A stretch of 64,000 bases of DNA from Spirometra erinaceieuropaei (taxonomy: Eukaryota > Platyhelminthes > Cestoda > Diphyllobothriidea > Diphyllobothriidae). A program made the translations under genes and the position numbers. The first letter of the stretch is position 1; every line of letters begins with the position of its first letter. This document shows, one piece after another, positions 53,830-64,000 of the stretch. The notes under the pieces were generated by a model. The model worked only from the letters and a program-made list of their open reading frames with translations, searched no databases and was not told the DNA's origin. The DNA is taken from contig CACRXP010000045.1 in the NCBI GenBank assembly GCA_902702965.1, positions 1,476,026-1,540,025 on the forward strand, read 5' to 3'.

Positions 53830-54029
53830 CTGGAAAGGAAAGACAAACATCGCTGAACTCACACGGACAGATGGGTTGGAATGTGGTCTACGACAAAAAG
53901 ACCACAATCATCATATACGGTTTATTAGCGTCCAAACAGAACTCAACCCAGGAGTATGTGATGTAACTAATGAAGTGTAATGATGGAAATTTACGGTACC
54001 TGGTCTATCTCACGAAATGTTAACTGAAA
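53830..54029. other. DTD intron, 3' part
   Basis: No feature except the acceptor pyrimidine tract on the minus strand. Confidence 0.5.
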
Positions 54030-54215
54030 TTGTGGATCGAACCTTAATTTGTAGCTGTACCTGTAATAGACAAGCCCCAGCCGCTTGTCATACGGTTTAA
54101 CCTAACCCTAAACACTACACCTAACTTCTAACATTAACCCCTAACTCTAGCCCCTAACCCTAATCCCAATTATTGCCCCTAACCCATAGTCCTAACCCTA
54201 ACCTCTAACAGGTGC
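54030..54215 (+). repeat. Degenerate telomere-like tract (repeat T)
   Basis: A GACAAGCCCCAGCCGCTTGT block is followed by CCTAACCCTAAACAC and CCCCTAACCCTAATCCC-type units. Confidence 0.65.
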
Positions 54216-54217
54216 GA

Positions 54218-54422
54218 ATACAAAATTCTGGAATGTATTTTAGACTAGCAGGAAGTAATTAGGAGGGGTTATTACATTGGCAACCGCGCAACATAGTCGC
54301 AATATGTTTCAGTCACATCAAGATGACGCTTTTAAAATAAGCTCTGGTCCATCCGCCTGTAGAAACCACATCCAGTAAAAATTACTTAAATTGCATGCAT
54401 TTTCCCCAATGATTTTCGATGC
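54218..54422 (+). mobile_element. Foldback element, left half (split copy)
   Basis: It follows the left arm from AAAATTCTGGAATGTATTTTAG to GATTTTCGATGCCAATA, where a PLE-A begins. The matching right half resumes at about 55310. Confidence 0.6.
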
Positions 54423-55305
54423 CAATAGAAGCGAAGAGACGAGTCCCAGGAAGTGGTCTTGACGAAGGAGGCACGATTGCTGGGACAAGAGCTTTATTAG
54501 CCTGACGTTTCGGATTCCTGCTCGAACCCATCATCAGAAACAAAAACATACGGGTGGTTCATGCACAAGGGGCTGCGGTATTCATAGTATGCAGTCGTCA
54601 TGCACCGCCTACTTATGAATATTCAGGGCTCCCCCCCCCCTTCAGTGATCGTTGCACTTGGTGAGCTGGCAATTTGACGGCCGACATTAGCGTCGTTAAT
54701 TGCTGCAATTTCATCAAGTGCGTTGGATGTTGGTGTGATAGTGGCTCGACCATCTGACGCACCGACCCTGAGGTTGGTAAAAGTGTTCACCTCTGCGCTC
54801 CCCGCGTGTCTAATTACTCCGCCCTGGGTGAAGTCTCAGTACCGGGTATGCAAGAGGAAGGTCATTACACTTGTTAATAAAATGGGGACCCGTAAACCAT
54901 GACTCAAGCAGCTCCCAGCTCACGCAGTTGTCGCCTCTTGCGAGAATTTCGGCCTAGTCGAATGGGAATGTGTGGCCGGAGCTCGTCGAATGAGCAGCAA
55001 CTTGAGAGCTGGCGTCATTTCTTCGCACTGCTGCAGCGTGCTCGGTCATTCTCATTCGGAGCTGTCTTCCGGTTTCGCCGACGTAGTTGCGTTGTCCTCA
55101 ACTGCACGAGATCCGATAAACGACTCCAGATGTTTCTTGCCGGGGCAGTGGGTATTCCAGTTTCATTACCTGACGCCTAAGGGTTGCCTCCGGTCTGTGT
55201 GCAACTCCAACCCCAAGTTTTTGACATACGGAAGCGTTCGCCAAAATTTTCGGTAGCATGGCAACTGCATCCTATAAATACTTCAACCCCTTGTGCATGT
55301 GACCC
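54423..55305 (-). mobile_element. PLE-A inserted in a foldback element
   Basis: The minus strand carries connector, a frame-shifted GIY-YIG region (ETSGVVYRIS near 55100) and the LESW-type C-terminal block (around 54905). It then has a G/C-rich spacer, a TATA-like block and the terminal repeat with hammerhead motif. The terminus TCGTCTCTTCGCTTCTATTG is at 54442-54423. A plus-oriented piece of the terminal repeat (55250-55305, TCCTATAAATACTTCAACCC) closes the other end, so its terminal repeats are inverted. The coding part is broken. Confidence 0.7.
54504..54537 (-). ncRNA. Hammerhead-like ribozyme motif (PLE-A)
   Basis: CTGATGA, extra T, GGGTT/AATCC stem II, GAA, ACGT and C; 34 nt. Helix I is weak, with wobble pairs only after the first pair. 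Confidence 0.6.
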
Positions 55306-55309
55306 ATGT

Positions 55310-55550
55310 GCATGATTACACGAAATAATATTTTTGTGCATATTTTGTTAAAAAAGACGTTTGAATTTATGAGGGCAGCGAAAATCAGCAGGAAAATGCA
55401 TACTGCTTAAGTAGTCATTTCTTCTTCCGAGTGTGGATTTTACAGGCGGAATGGTCAAAGCATATTCAAAAGCCGGTATCCTGTCGCGGTTAAAAAATCA
55501 TGCGATTATGCTGTGCGGCAATCAATACTTTAACCCCACCAAAATACGGC
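55310..55550 (+). mobile_element. Foldback element, right half (split copy)
   Basis: It runs from the AATTTATGAGGGCAGCGAAAATC region through AAAAGCCGGTATCCTGTCGC to the CCCCACCAA block. The last 70 bases of the arm are missing or diverged. Confidence 0.55.
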
Positions 55551-56479
55551 ATGTGACCTGATTCATGAAACATGGCGGAAAGAAATCGAGACGATCAATT
55601 GTACGCAGTTAAAATGCTGCACATTTTACTTATTCGCTTAGCCTATTCTGGAAAATGTTATCTTTTCCTACGCGATAATGTTTATAAATAATTTGGCCAG
55701 TCAGAATGTTTACAAATTTGAGCGGAAATCCACGTTATTTTGTATTCGGGTGGTCGACTATGATAATAGCTAATCTGGACTAAGTTTGCACATGTGCATG
55801 TGTTTTTCTACAAGAAGAGTCTTCTAAACTTGAGGGTTACCAGATGGAACTTACTGCACCTAAAATTGTTTTTTTCCCCACACACAGTGCGATACCTAAC
55901 TCACGAAAGGTGCCACTCACTCGCAAACCAACAGCGATGCATGGATCCAATATCTATGTTAATTAAGCACAACTTTAAAAGAATTAAAAACACAAAAGAA
56001 ATATTGAAGGCAGTGTTACGTTGTCTTGAATTGACGATTCTTTTAGAAAAGCGATAAATCCTGAAAAAATGTCTGTAATTTAGTGAACTTCGTTTTTAAA
56101 TGTACAAAATGTCTTCTCATGCGAAAAAACTGAGTAAATATGAAAGCACACACATAATGCTATTTGGGAATGGCGTTTTATTGACGTTTATATTTAAATA
56201 TCCTTTTAGGATTAGCGTAATGCCAAGTATGGCAGTCTGCCAACAGCCTAAAGTCTGAGTGTAGATTCCAAAACAGTTTTCCCAGGATTCATGGTATTTT
56301 GGTTGATTTGATATGAGCGAAATGTGGTTTAATAAGAGAAACAGGGTTTTGCTTGATTTCGCCAATGGGGACGTCATAGGAACAAAAGTTTTTATAAAGT
56401 CACATACTGCCAGGCCAATCGGTGCCTAGTATAGTTAAATAGAATTGACAGGCGTAATCGTAAACATACTATTTTGTCA
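55551..56479. other. AT-rich intronic DNA
   Basis: Nothing is recognised. The 86- and 87-codon ORFs here are AT-driven. Confidence 0.45.
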
Positions 56480-56800
56480 AGATGTTATTACCGACAAAGA
56501 CAAGGGAGGCTGGAATAGCCAATCAAGGCTTATTAGCCGTCATCAGCCAGTCATACCCAAGTTCGAGGTGTGGAACACGTGGGGCCCGAACTCGAGACCT
56601 GTTAGTTAGAAGTCCAAAGCCTCTAATCACTGGGTCACGGGCCCGTTGTCCTGTCGGTTTCGATCGGGAATATACACTGATAGAGGGGCGTTCACCGATC
56701 GTTCTTACGGAACTCACCCGTCCCGTTGTGCCTTACGGGCTCTCTCACGAGTCCACCCAGTAGCTGCTGTGCGGCTGCTGGTTGGGCTCGAGAGAGATCC
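56480..56800 (-). mobile_element. SINE-1, near-complete minus copy
   Basis: On the minus strand the order is GTGAGTTCCGTAAGAACGAT, GGTGAACGCCCCTCTATCAG, the tRNA-like head (GGGCCCGTGACCCAGTGATT, B box CGAGTTCGGGCC) and the body GACTGGCTGATGACGGCTAA. It ends at CTCCCTTGTCTTTGTCGGTA. It is among the best copies for defining the family. Confidence 0.7.
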
Positions 56801-59529
56801 CGCAGGACTGCATTACGTTGATTTTCTGATCGGCCTTGAAATATCGCTGAATACTTCATGATTTTTAGTGTTTTCTCCCGGTCGCCCATAAAGACAAACT
56901 TTCTATTATGTTTCTGTTTAAGACTTTAATATAAGATACTTCTTGAAGACATTTACCGATGTACCGAGTGTTTGGGCGTCCTTTTCATGCAGGTCATTTG
57001 GATCCCATTTGAATGTTCACTCAAACATGAAACTTCATCGTCGAATAAAAAAGACGTCCACAACGAACGTCAGCAACGAATATGCCTTCGATCAATTGCA
57101 CAACTTTTTCTAACAAGTAACCTCTTTAAGGAGTGCTTTAATACTGCACTTCGTTGACGGATCTCTGTGTACTTTGCATTTTTTCACGGCGAGATCAAGA
57201 AAACATTTGGCTCTTTTAGTCGTTTTTTTCACATTCCTAAACAATAAAAATACTTTTTTTACGTAAACGTAAGAACATGCCTTCCTCTTTACACTACGGC
57301 CATTTGCAATGTTTTTGCTCGCTTTTACATTCCGTTCTACGATTATCAATGCATGGCAGAGTTCCCACATAAATAGTGATATTTTACTGAAAATGTTAGT
57401 ATTTTGCTCGTTCCATTTCTGAATTAGGTATGCGCATAGGCTAAACTGCACGAAAAGCAATATGTCATATGCTCGAAACTGAAAATGGTTGTTCGGTGAT
57501 GGTAATTTCTGGGACAAAAATAATTTTCCAAAGGGCAAAACAATTTCGGTCCATTTAAACGAGGGATTGCCTGTGTGCGTTATTCCTGCTACTCTGACTT
57601 CAGAAAACCGATAAAACTCCTTGTTCTATAGAAATAACCTGTGTGTTAGCAACCTGGTTTACACGGTTAGAATCGGACAAAAATCGATTTCAAAGTGCGG
57701 CAAGCTCTGTTTAGTAAAACCTTCAAGAGTGAATTAGTATTCTTTCAATAAAAACCCCATTTAAATGCGCCACCGAAGTCTAGGAAAGGCATCAGCATAG
57801 GAAAGTGCCCTACAATTTCGTTGTTAAACGTGTAGTGAGATTTGAAAATGATTTTTGTGAAGAGTTGGCACGGCAGATTTGCACAGGGAATGTAATTATC
57901 GTAATTGCTCATGGCCACGCAACTTCCTCAAGGGGAAATTCGGCAGACGTTCGAGAAATCTGATTAATCCACCCTAAGATGGTTAATATGACACCTATTT
58001 GGATCTAGATGCTGAGAAGAGAGGCGTTTTTTGTAAACTCAAAAGCCATTTGTTGAACCAAAAAACTACTCACATTCACTTTGATGGAGAATCAAGAAGA
58101 TCGGCTGGAATGGCACCAATACAACTTCGAATAAATAAATTGGAAAGTAAATCGGTTCGCCAAGTACCAACAAGTTACGTAGTGATCTTTCCCAGTTTAC
58201 GCACACAAAATCGCCACGGTATCTTCGGCAGTTAAGTGAATTACAGGAAAACACCACAAGGAATGTTAGCACAGAGGGCATTACTTGTTGAACCTCCTGT
58301 GGTGCAAATACAATGGGCTGTCGGCGTAATCCCTTAGGAAGTCTGGCCTATTTTGGCGACTTTAAGAGGGTAGAAGACTTTGAAATACAAAGTGGCGCAC
58401 ACTGTCGAATGCTGATATTATTGCATATTTAGAAAGCGCTCCGGTTGGGTATTTTGCTGGCTGATGTCTGCGCACTTTACCTTTTTTAATAAAAAAAATT
58501 CATTTTTGGCTGATCTAAGGCATATTGACTACCGACGTTCGTTTCAAACGTTCATTTTTTGCGACGATAATATTTCATGTTAGGGTGAGTCTACAAACAT
58601 GACCCAAACGGCCGTCTGCCTCGAAAATAATATTCGAAAGCTCACTATTTCGGTAAATGCCTGGAAGAAAGTTTTAACAAACATACAGGACAGAATATAT
58701 ACGTGAACGCTGAAAATCGTGAACTATTTACCAATTTTTCAGGAACGATTGAAACACATCCTCGGGCACTAAAAATAACCATAAAGGAATTTGCCGGAAG
58801 AAAATTCCTCTTATTACGCGTAAAACGGTTTGTTTACGATTGCACCTAACAATTCTATTAGTTCCTGACCCACCTATCAACATTCATTTTTATGGAAAAT
58901 TTAGGTTCCGCGACGTCGCTATCGGTGAAATCGAGTGCATTCCTGTTTGGCTTGGTAAGCGGCATCCCAAACAATGCATAACGAAAAGAATAGAGCCAAT
59001 TTTCGTAAACCATGTTGAAATTGATACTCAAACTGTGAACTGTTGGTTAACAGTCACACTTGACATTACACTAATTCTTAATGAATATGTAAGTGCCAAA
59101 GGTCTCTTTTAAAACGTTATTCTGCTTGCGTTGTGTTGTTTTCTAGTCTTTTTTTCCATGGACAGACCTTCTGTACGTCTCCACCTTGTGTTTTTTCAGC
59201 TACAAGGATTTTTGACGTTTTCGGAATTTCCAGCATTCCTCAAAAAGTCAGTATTTCTAGACAACGGAATAAAAATTTTGATTTCCATCCACTTAAAGTC
59301 GTTCATTATTATATTAAGGCTTTGATCCATTCGGTAGTGCCGGTTTGCGTGTGAGTAGCAATCTTTCGTAAATTTTAGCATCTTCCGCGAGGTATGTCAC
59401 ATACGGTGGTCCCCAGTCAAAAACATACATTCAGCATTTTGGTCAACATTTCATGATATAGGCCGGATGCTACACATGCGCCCTCTGAGGCATCTCAAAC
59501 GGTCAGCATTCTAATGATTCGTCAAATGA
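56801..59529. other. AT-rich intronic DNA
   Basis: A 142-codon minus ORF (57110-57538) is K/F/L-rich and has no domain. Nothing else is recognised in 2.7 kb. Confidence 0.45.
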
Positions 59530-59660
59530 GTCGGATCTTACGTCGTAACCGTACCTGCAGTAGATAAGCCCCAGCCGCCTGTCATACGGGACTGGTGATA
59601 ACAGCTCGTTTAACACTAACCCCTGACCCTAAACCCTAAGAGGTGATGCTACGAAATAAG
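59530..59660 (+). repeat. Degenerate telomere-like tract (repeat T)
   Basis: ATAAGCCCCAGCCGCCTGTC then CATACGGGAC (about 59562-59593) precede ACTAACCCCTGACCCTAAAC. Confidence 0.6.
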
Positions 59661-60856
59661 GGCTCGCCATCAGATGCGTTCGGGGAGAAGTCGTTTTCTC
59701 AAGCAGACTATGTTTCTGAGTAATGCTACCAAGTAAGGAGATTTGTAAATGTGAACAGAAATCAGTGTCTCCTTGTAGCCAAGCAAGTTTCTATGTTACT
59801 AATTATCCTAGGCCACCTTTGTCCACCAATGGGCTATTTTAGTAGAGGGTATTAATGAAAACGGAAAACGTTTACCAAAACAACACTCGAAAATTTATTT
59901 GTCGTCCTTAGTAAAAAAGGTGGATCAAGATGTGAATGAACAAGCTATCATCAAGAAAATAGGAAAAATTACGCCGGAACTTCTCGTAACCCTTCTGGAA
60001 CGCAGTATCAGACAGAAGTTGACTAAATGTCAAACCCCGGAGTACAGCAATTCGTGGTGGGTACTTAGGCGAAAACTTATCAAAGGACATCTTATAAACG
60101 CTGTTTGATTTGCTCATTCATTTATTTCAGTAATTTACGCACATTTAATCAGTTACGTAGCCGCCTCCTGTAGGTGGGGCAAAACTGAGGATCGTAATGA
60201 AAAGCTCTACCATTCTTACGTCGAGAACTAACGTTCGCCAGATTCCACAGAGAAGATCGGAGATCCGATTGTGGGAGGGAACATGCCCGATCATATTTCG
60301 CCTCGAAGTACTCAACCTGATCATCCACGGGCTTGTGTGTGCACCAATCACAAGGTCACTGCTCACTAGCAAAGACAGAAATTTGAGGACGAAATATGCC
60401 CTGTCAAACTGGTGTGTTGGCGGCAGCAACGACTTGGCCTACGTGAGGCAGCTGTCACGCTGAGGGCCTGAGAGGTGGGTGGTTATGCGGCTTGACGACC
60501 CATCAATTTCCCCTAGTGGAGAGAAGGCAAGTCACGCCACCTCCGGTCAATCATTCCGGCCGCCTGAGGGGCAGATGCGTAAGACCGCAATTGGCCTCCT
60601 CCTGGCTGTCAAGTAGCACTGAGTCGGCGCGAGGCCTTACCTACCGCCCTACAAGCGTGTGGCTCGCGTTGGACAGGGGCTCATGAAACGGCCAATCGCA
60701 CCACCCGCAGGTCGAAAGGCTCGTACAGGCCGTTGGTAAATGAAAGAGGGGGGGGAGGGGGAGAGTCAGGAGAGGCAAGTCAATTTTGAAACTCATGCCA
60801 ATTCAGTGCATTCCACTGGCGCAGTCAGGGCGACGCGACTGGGGGCACCATGATGA
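59661..60856. other. Unassigned DNA
   Basis: The 60170-60460 block is open for about 90 codons on both strands without a recognised domain. A purine-rich G tract lies at 60745-60775. Confidence 0.4.
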
Positions 60857-61590
60857 TCGGAGGCAACCATCAGGCGTCAGGTAATGGAAACGAAAGATCA
60901 ACTGCCACGGCGAGAAACGCCGGGAGTCGTTTATCGGATCTGGCGTGGCTGAGGACACAGCAACTACGCCGGAGAAACCGGAAGACTGATCCGAACGCGG
61001 ATGGCCGACCACGTTGCAGCAGTTCGGAGAAATGACGTCAGCTCTGAAGTTGCGGCTCATTCGACGAGATCCGGCCACACATTGAAATTCGACGAGGCCG
61101 AAATTCTCGCAAGAGGTGACAACCGCGTGAGCCGGGAGTTACTCGAATCATGGTTTACTGGTCCCCAGTCCATCAACAAGTGCAATGAACTTCCCCTGCC
61201 ATACTCGGTGCTGACACTTCGCCTAGGCGGTGCATTTAGCTACACGGGGAGAGCACAGGTGAACAGTCTTCCCAAGCCAGGGTCGATGGGACAGATGGTT
61301 GAGCAATCACCACACCAACATCCGCCACACGTAATGAGATTACAGCAATTAACAAGGCGAATGTCGGTCATCAAGCCAAGTGCAACGATCCCTGATGAAG
61401 GCGAAGAAGCCGTCCATATTCATAGGTGTGCGGTAGCATGGCAACTACATCCTATAATTACTGAAGCCCTCTGTGCATGAACCACCCCTATCTGCTATTG
61501 CCTGTGATGATGCGTTCGAACAGGAATCCGTAACGCCAGGCGAATAAAGATCTCGTCCCAACGACCGTGTTTCCTTCTTCAGCACCATGA
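60857..61590 (+). mobile_element. PLE-A, 5'-truncated with GIY-YIG domain
   Basis: It begins in the connector (AGGCGTCAGGTAATGGAAAC). GVVYRIW, an in-frame TGA (60949-60951), SNYAGETGRLIRTR and a 159-codon open frame (61001-61480) follow, with SGHTLKFDEAEI and SRELLESWFTGPQSINKC. A GCATCCTATAATT-like TATA region near 61449 and a decayed hammerhead motif end the copy. Confidence 0.8.
61503..61537 (+). ncRNA. Hammerhead-like motif, decayed (PLE-A)
   Basis: TGTGATGA and CGTAACGCC replace CTGATGA and CGAAACGTC, so it is predicted inactive. Confidence 0.4.
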
Positions 61591-62335
61591 TGAGCCTGAA
61601 AGGTTAGCAGTAGACAGCATGACTTGTTCGTTTTCGGAAACGAGGATTAGACTACATGTCAGAGATCGAGACATCCTCTACTGCAAAGTCCGGTTCGGGT
61701 GGAATTAGGCACCAGGTCGACTGTAGCAGGCGAACGTGGGGTGTTCGGTTTTTACTCTGTGCGCCTAAGCTCATTTCTACCAAAGGTGCTCTAGAGGTAG
61801 CTAACGTGAGAATTTTATCGGAATAATAGTAAATTCCGACTAGCCCCTGTTGTCTGCTGTGCGGTCTCCCATCTAGCGAGGTCCATCGCTGTGTAGGTGA
61901 TGAAGTTGCAGTTGCGCAGAAACGATGAGAGGGCAGGGAGTGCCAACCGACGTAGAAGCGAAGAGAGGAGGAGGTGGGATGCGCAGCTTCGTCCTGAATT
62001 ATGCATGGCCACCGAGACGGCTACCGGCTCGGTTTGCTTGAGCAGACGCTCGAGTTACGGACAGGGCTGAAAGTCCAAGTCGGCTGTAAAATGACGTAGG
62101 TCACGGTTGTAAACTCAAAAGTCTTGCGATCGGCAGCATTCAAAAGCATACTGGACTGACGTTTTACAAGACGGTTTTCGGGGGGAGAGAACATATTCAC
62201 ACTGCCTCGGCCTGCAGTTTCAATCTGGCGCTCTTGCACTCATTCGGAAAACGGCAGGCAACCCATTAGATAGAAGGAATTCCCAGGAAGGGTGAGAAAG
62301 AAGTGAAAATGGGTAAAAAGGGTAAAGTGAACATA
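61591..62335. other. Unassigned DNA
   Basis: A short K-like patch (TTTACTCTGTGCGCCTAAGC) lies at 61749. No gene is recognised. Confidence 0.4.
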
Positions 62336-63307
62336 CAGTGAGTGACCGACCTCATGAAATGTTAGCCGAAATTCTGAAATGCATCTTCGATCAGGCAGGA
62401 TTACTTAGATGGGGCTGCAATATTGATCATTATGCGGCAAAATCCTATAAGATTTCAAAATCGCCAGGAAGTTGGCCTGTAAAAATCGCAGTCGGCAAAG
62501 AAGGAATAATTAAGTAGTGTGCAGCTTTCGCACTGATTTTCAATGGTCTTAAAAATCCAAACATATTTTATGGAAGACATGTGCGGAAATGCACATCCTT
62601 TTACTTTTTAGATAGCAAGTAATGTCGTCTTTTCATTTTAAATTCGAAGAGAGACTACCTTTCGGTTTTACAAGGTTACTAAATATAAGATTCCTTACAC
62701 CGTGTAATGCCCATTTATATGACGTTGTACCTGTCCGTTTATTAATGTCCCTCTTAAACCATACAACCTGGTCCGCATCCATTGCAAAAGTTCATGAACC
62801 CTACATAGTGTCTTCCTAGAGGCATAGAGGAATATGTGGGTTTTCTTACGCAGAAAGTATACACCTTGCAGACTGAAATTGCTCAACGCTAATGCAACGG
62901 CTGATCTGGTCCAAAATAATGGGAAACTGGAAAATTTCTACCGAAAACCAAAATATATCACTTCTTCGAGTATAAAATGTAAAGACGATGTGATGTGCTA
63001 CCCAATAAGTAAAAGAAGCATATTTTTGAGCACTTTTTCTATATAATACATTAGATTTTATAAGACAGCCGAAAATCGATGTGAAAATGCATGCTACCTA
63101 GGTAGTTACTTTTTTTACCGAATGCAGTTTTTGCAGGAAGTCGCAGCTAAGTGCAGTCAACAACAGTCTGGTAAGTCCTAAATATCGTGGGATTATGCCG
63201 CAGGATAATAATAATAATTATTATTATTACCGCCCCAACTAAACAATCCCTCCTGCCTAATCGAAGACGCATTTCGGCCAATATTTCACGAGATCAGTCA
63301 CTCACTG
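62336..63307 (+). mobile_element. Foldback element, complete 972-bp copy
   Basis: Termini CAGTGAGTGACCGACCTCAT and GAGATCAGTCACTCACTG are flanked by TA on both sides (62334-62335, 63308-63309). Arms of about 380 bases enclose a core with CAACGGCTGATCTGGTCC near 62896. The 65-codon ORF at 62622 is not conserved in other copies. This is the cleanest reference copy with that at 17559-18548. Confidence 0.8.
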
Positions 63308-63615
63308 TATATCAGCTCCTTTCCAACCCTTCTTGAGAATTCTTTCCACCTCATTGGTTGCCTGGGCGAATTTGGCACCCACATTTCCTGGCCGGGATGA
63401 CCTCGAATTCCAATCCGACTCCAGCGATTTGCCAAAGATAGGGGCACCAACCGTTGGCGCATACAAGAGACACGGAAGGACCGGGAAGGGGGGTGACGGT
63501 GAAGGTACGGTATGTAACCCCCTACCGCCTGAGCGGCTCTCCAGAAATCTACCTTCTTACTTGGTCAGGTGTGGGTCATAACGGTTTGCCTGGCCATAGG
63601 TCGCGACGTTAGAGT
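63308..63615. other. Unassigned DNA
   Basis: An 82-codon ORF (63333-63581) has no domain. Confidence 0.4.
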
Positions 63616-63870
63616 TGTCCGTATTGGACTAGTGGTTAGACTTGGGGCTACGGTTAGGCTGGGTGCCAGGAATTGAGTCATTCTAAGGACTGGGGTTGGC
63701 AGACTTGGGGTGTGGTTTGGATTTGGGGCTGAGGCTAGGGTTGGGGTTTAAGAATTAGGCTCGAGGTTAAGGTTGCGGTTACGTTCGAGTTTTCATTAAA
63801 TGTTTACAGAAAAAGGGTCGGGTTTACCCAATACAGTCATGGCCACGGTCGGTGTTATAATCGTACTTAA
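63616..63870 (+). repeat. Degenerate G-rich telomere-like tract (repeat T)
   Basis: GGGGCTGAGGCTAGGGTTGG and related units are followed by CATGGCCACGGTCGGTGTTA, matching the end of the tract at 50430-50720. Confidence 0.55.
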
Positions 63871-64000
63871 CGACTATTTGCCCAGTGGGTTTACGCAGCA
63901 GACCTTTGCCGAGGGGCAATAATCCAGGGCTAGAAGTCTAGAAAGTAACACCGGCAGTGGCCATGCTATTCTTACGTGTTCGCACTCCAAACGCACATTC

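Noticed and set aside
57110..57538. 142-codon minus-strand ORF
   Set aside because: It has AT-driven composition rich in K, F and L, with no domain, repeat or splice context.
60145..60463. Overlapping ~90-codon frames on both strands
   Set aside because: Neither frame shows a motif. Mutual openness on both strands is explained by composition.

Overview
The window looks like repeat-dominated animal DNA, most likely from a flatworm and perhaps a tapeworm with a large genome. The pointers are Penelope-like retroelements with GIY-YIG endonuclease domains, a LINE tail ending in a C2H2-type finger block of a kind I associate with flatworms, tRNA-derived SINEs, AT-rich unique DNA and very low gene density. 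The species call is inference. No bacterial-style operon, CRISPR array or intact long ORF is present.

Only two host gene pieces can be supported, both on the minus strand. One is the last exon of a D-aminoacyl-tRNA deacylase (DTD) gene (53672-53829), with a splice acceptor and a poly(A) signal. The other is a probable first coding exon of a PDZ-domain gene (15053-15358), with a CpG- and CCAAT-rich upstream region. Read on the minus strand, the window would run from a DTD intron (64000 to 53830) through the DTD 3' end and a roughly 38 kb intergenic stretch to the PDZ gene start and its first intron (15052 to 1).

The rest is mobile DNA in nested layers. (1) Four families of Penelope-like elements (called PLE-A to PLE-D here) are all broken by stops, frameshifts or deletions. 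PLE-A has seven copies or fragments; PLE-B is a 2.45 kb copy flanked by inverted terminal repeats; PLE-C has two copies; PLE-D has one. Their terminal repeats carry a TATA-like box followed by a hammerhead-ribozyme-like motif. (2) A non-coding foldback family of about 1 kb has arms near 380 bp, CAGTG ends and TA flanks (Tc1/mariner-like termini); five copies are complete or nearly so, with several fragments. (3) There are two tRNA-derived SINE families (SINE-1, SINE-2). (4) Five further dispersed repeats with no recognised product (called H, W, K, R1 and T here) are present; T is a degenerate telomere-like tract.

Layout: 0-13 kb holds a LINE fragment, foldback ends, SINEs and PLE-A ends around an assembly gap. 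13-17 kb holds the PDZ exon and promoter. 17.5-21.1 kb is three foldback elements in a row, then a (TA)n-spaced H/SINE cluster. 21-34 kb is the PLE-rich core. 34-48 kb holds foldback, W, K and SINE-2 repeats. 49-50 kb holds the LINE 3' end. 52-54 kb holds W and the DTD exon. 54-64 kb is DTD intron with a PLE-A inside a foldback element, another PLE-A, a complete foldback element and telomere-like tracts. The most interesting signal is the hammerhead-like motif shared by all four PLE families, with different self-complementary helix III tetranucleotides in different families.
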